A DNA stretch of 7,464 bases, taken from positions 1 to 7,464 of the forward strand of contig JBELMC010000119.1 of the NCBI GenBank assembly GCA_042096155.1. The letters run 5' to 3'. Shown piece by piece: positions 6,610 through 7,464 of the stretch (positions are counted from its first letter, which is position 1; every line of letters starts with the position of its first letter). The notes under the pieces are model-generated. The model saw only the letters and a list, made by a program, of their open reading frames with translations. It was not told the origin of the DNA and ran no database searches. Both the position numbers and the translations under genes were made by a program. Source of the DNA: Dinoroseobacter sp042096155. Lineage in GTDB: Bacteria; Pseudomonadota; Alphaproteobacteria; Rhodobacterales; Rhodobacteraceae.

Positions 6610-7464
6610 ACGAGATACGGATGCGTGGATTCAAAAAGACATAGCCGATATCTGAAATCAGCTGGGTCAGCAGAACCACGACAACAGAGACAACTGACAC
6701 GGCCAACAGCAGCTCGATGTCGTTATTGCCAGCGGCCTGGACCAAAGCCCATCCAAAGCCTTTGTAATTAAACAAGGTCTCTACGATAACGACGCCATTG
6801 AGCAGCCATGGAAATTGCAACATGATCACCGTAAATGGGGCGATCAATGCGTTACGAAGCGCGTGTTTCAACACAATATTGGAAAAACCAACCCCCTTGA
6901 GTCGGGCGGTCCTGATATATTGCGCTGTCATCACTTCGGTCATCGAGGCGCGCGTCATGCGCGCGATATAGCCCATCCCATAAAGCGCGATGGTGATCAC
7001 GGGCAGGATAAAATTCTCGATTGTGGCGTTTTCCATCGCCGAAGTGGCCGTGCCCTTGAACCATTTCAGGCCAAAAGCCGAAGATGCAAACACCGCGATG
7101 AAAATGACACCAGAGACATATTCCGGTGTCGCAGTGGTCATGATCGAGACCGTTGACAGCGAACGGTCCGTTTTTGACCCCTCTTGCATGCCAGCCAAAA
7201 CCCCAATGATCAGTGCCCCTGGCACCATGACCAGCATCACCCACATCATCAATTTGCCGGTATGGCCAAGACGAACGGCGATGATGTCCGAGACATCCTC
7301 TTTAAACACTGAACTTTGGCCCCAATCGCCTTGCAGGATGCCACAAAATTTAGGGGCCGCGTCGGGTGTCATGCCGCTGTCGATACAGCGTCCCGTGATG
7401 GCACCGTCGTCGTCGGTGTGGGTCCAACCCGGCACAAGCCCGAGCCATTGTCCGAATTTCACCG
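6608..7464 (-). CDS. ABC importer permease, DppB type (N-terminus beyond window)
   Basis: Inner-membrane subunit that pairs with the DppC-type permease. Only the last 284 or so residues are visible. The reading frame stays open to the window edge, and the GTG at 7462-7460 is most likely an internal valine, because the family's first membrane helix and roughly 60-80 residues are missing. Numbering from that codon: GDWGQS at 45-50 is the family's GDxG motif, hydrophobic segments lie at about 71-91, 108-130, 150-168, 208-226 and 250-275, and the coupling loop for the ATPase is at about 181-209 (QYIRTARLKG ... LRNALIAP). ETLFNYKGFGWALVQA (228-243) and the C-terminal ISDIGYVFLNPRIR (269-282) are typical of DppB/OppB. 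Ahead of GDWGQS is an unusual hydrophilic insertion of about 30 residues containing cysteines 26 and 40. The binding-protein gene usual for such operons is not seen and may lie upstream. Confidence 0.92.
   Translation of the reverse strand, partial: VKFGQWLGLVPGWTHTDDDGAITGRCIDSGMTPDAAPKFCGILQGDWGQSSVFKEDVSDIIAVRLGHTGKLMMWVMLVMVPGALIIGVLAGMQEGSKTDRSLSTVSIMTTATPEYVSGVIFIAVFASSAFGLKWFKGTATSAMENATIENFILPVITIALYGMGYIARMTRASMTEVMTAQYIRTARLKGVGFSNIVLKHALRNALIAPFTVIMLQFPWLLNGVVIVETLFNYKGFGWALVQAAGNNDIELLLAVSVVSVVVVLLTQLISDIGYVFLNPRIRIS

Overview
The window looks like a chromosomal segment from an alphaproteobacterium. Rhodobacterales (the marine Roseobacter type) is my best guess, judged from protein style, moderately high GC and gene content rather than from any search. 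It holds five protein genes and no RNA gene, insertion sequence, CRISPR array or phage gene that I can support.

Layout: a short MarR-type regulator lies on the + strand at the left edge (6-419). After a 224-base tail-to-tail gap, everything else is on the - strand. Read in the direction of transcription (right to left) it runs: a DppB-type permease whose N-terminus is cut off by the window edge (7464-6608); a long, 400-residue DppC-type permease (6600-5398); a 116-base gap packed with inverted repeats; a fused tandem ATPase of the DppD-DppF type (5281-3197); a good intrinsic terminator (about 3174-3146); then an 805-residue flavoprotein of the dimethylglycine/sarcosine dehydrogenase family (3061-644).

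How the genes fit together: the two permeases and the double ATPase make the membrane and motor parts of one dipeptide/oligopeptide-family (PepT) ABC importer. The substrate-binding protein is not in the window and probably lies further upstream on the - strand. The flavoprotein would strip an N-methyl group from a small amine such as dimethylglycine or sarcosine, hand the one-carbon unit to tetrahydrofolate through its GcvT-like half, and pass electrons on, probably to ETF. The arrangement suggests that the importer feeds this or a related N-methylated substrate to the enzyme, but the terminator between them and the absence of the binding protein leave the link as inference.

The points most worth a second look are extra segments in both permeases (a probable two-helix insertion in the DppC-type subunit and a cysteine-containing periplasmic insertion in the DppB-type subunit), the structured gap between permease and ATPase, and the pairing of a PepT-family importer with an N-demethylating enzyme. 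I found no clearly new biological system.
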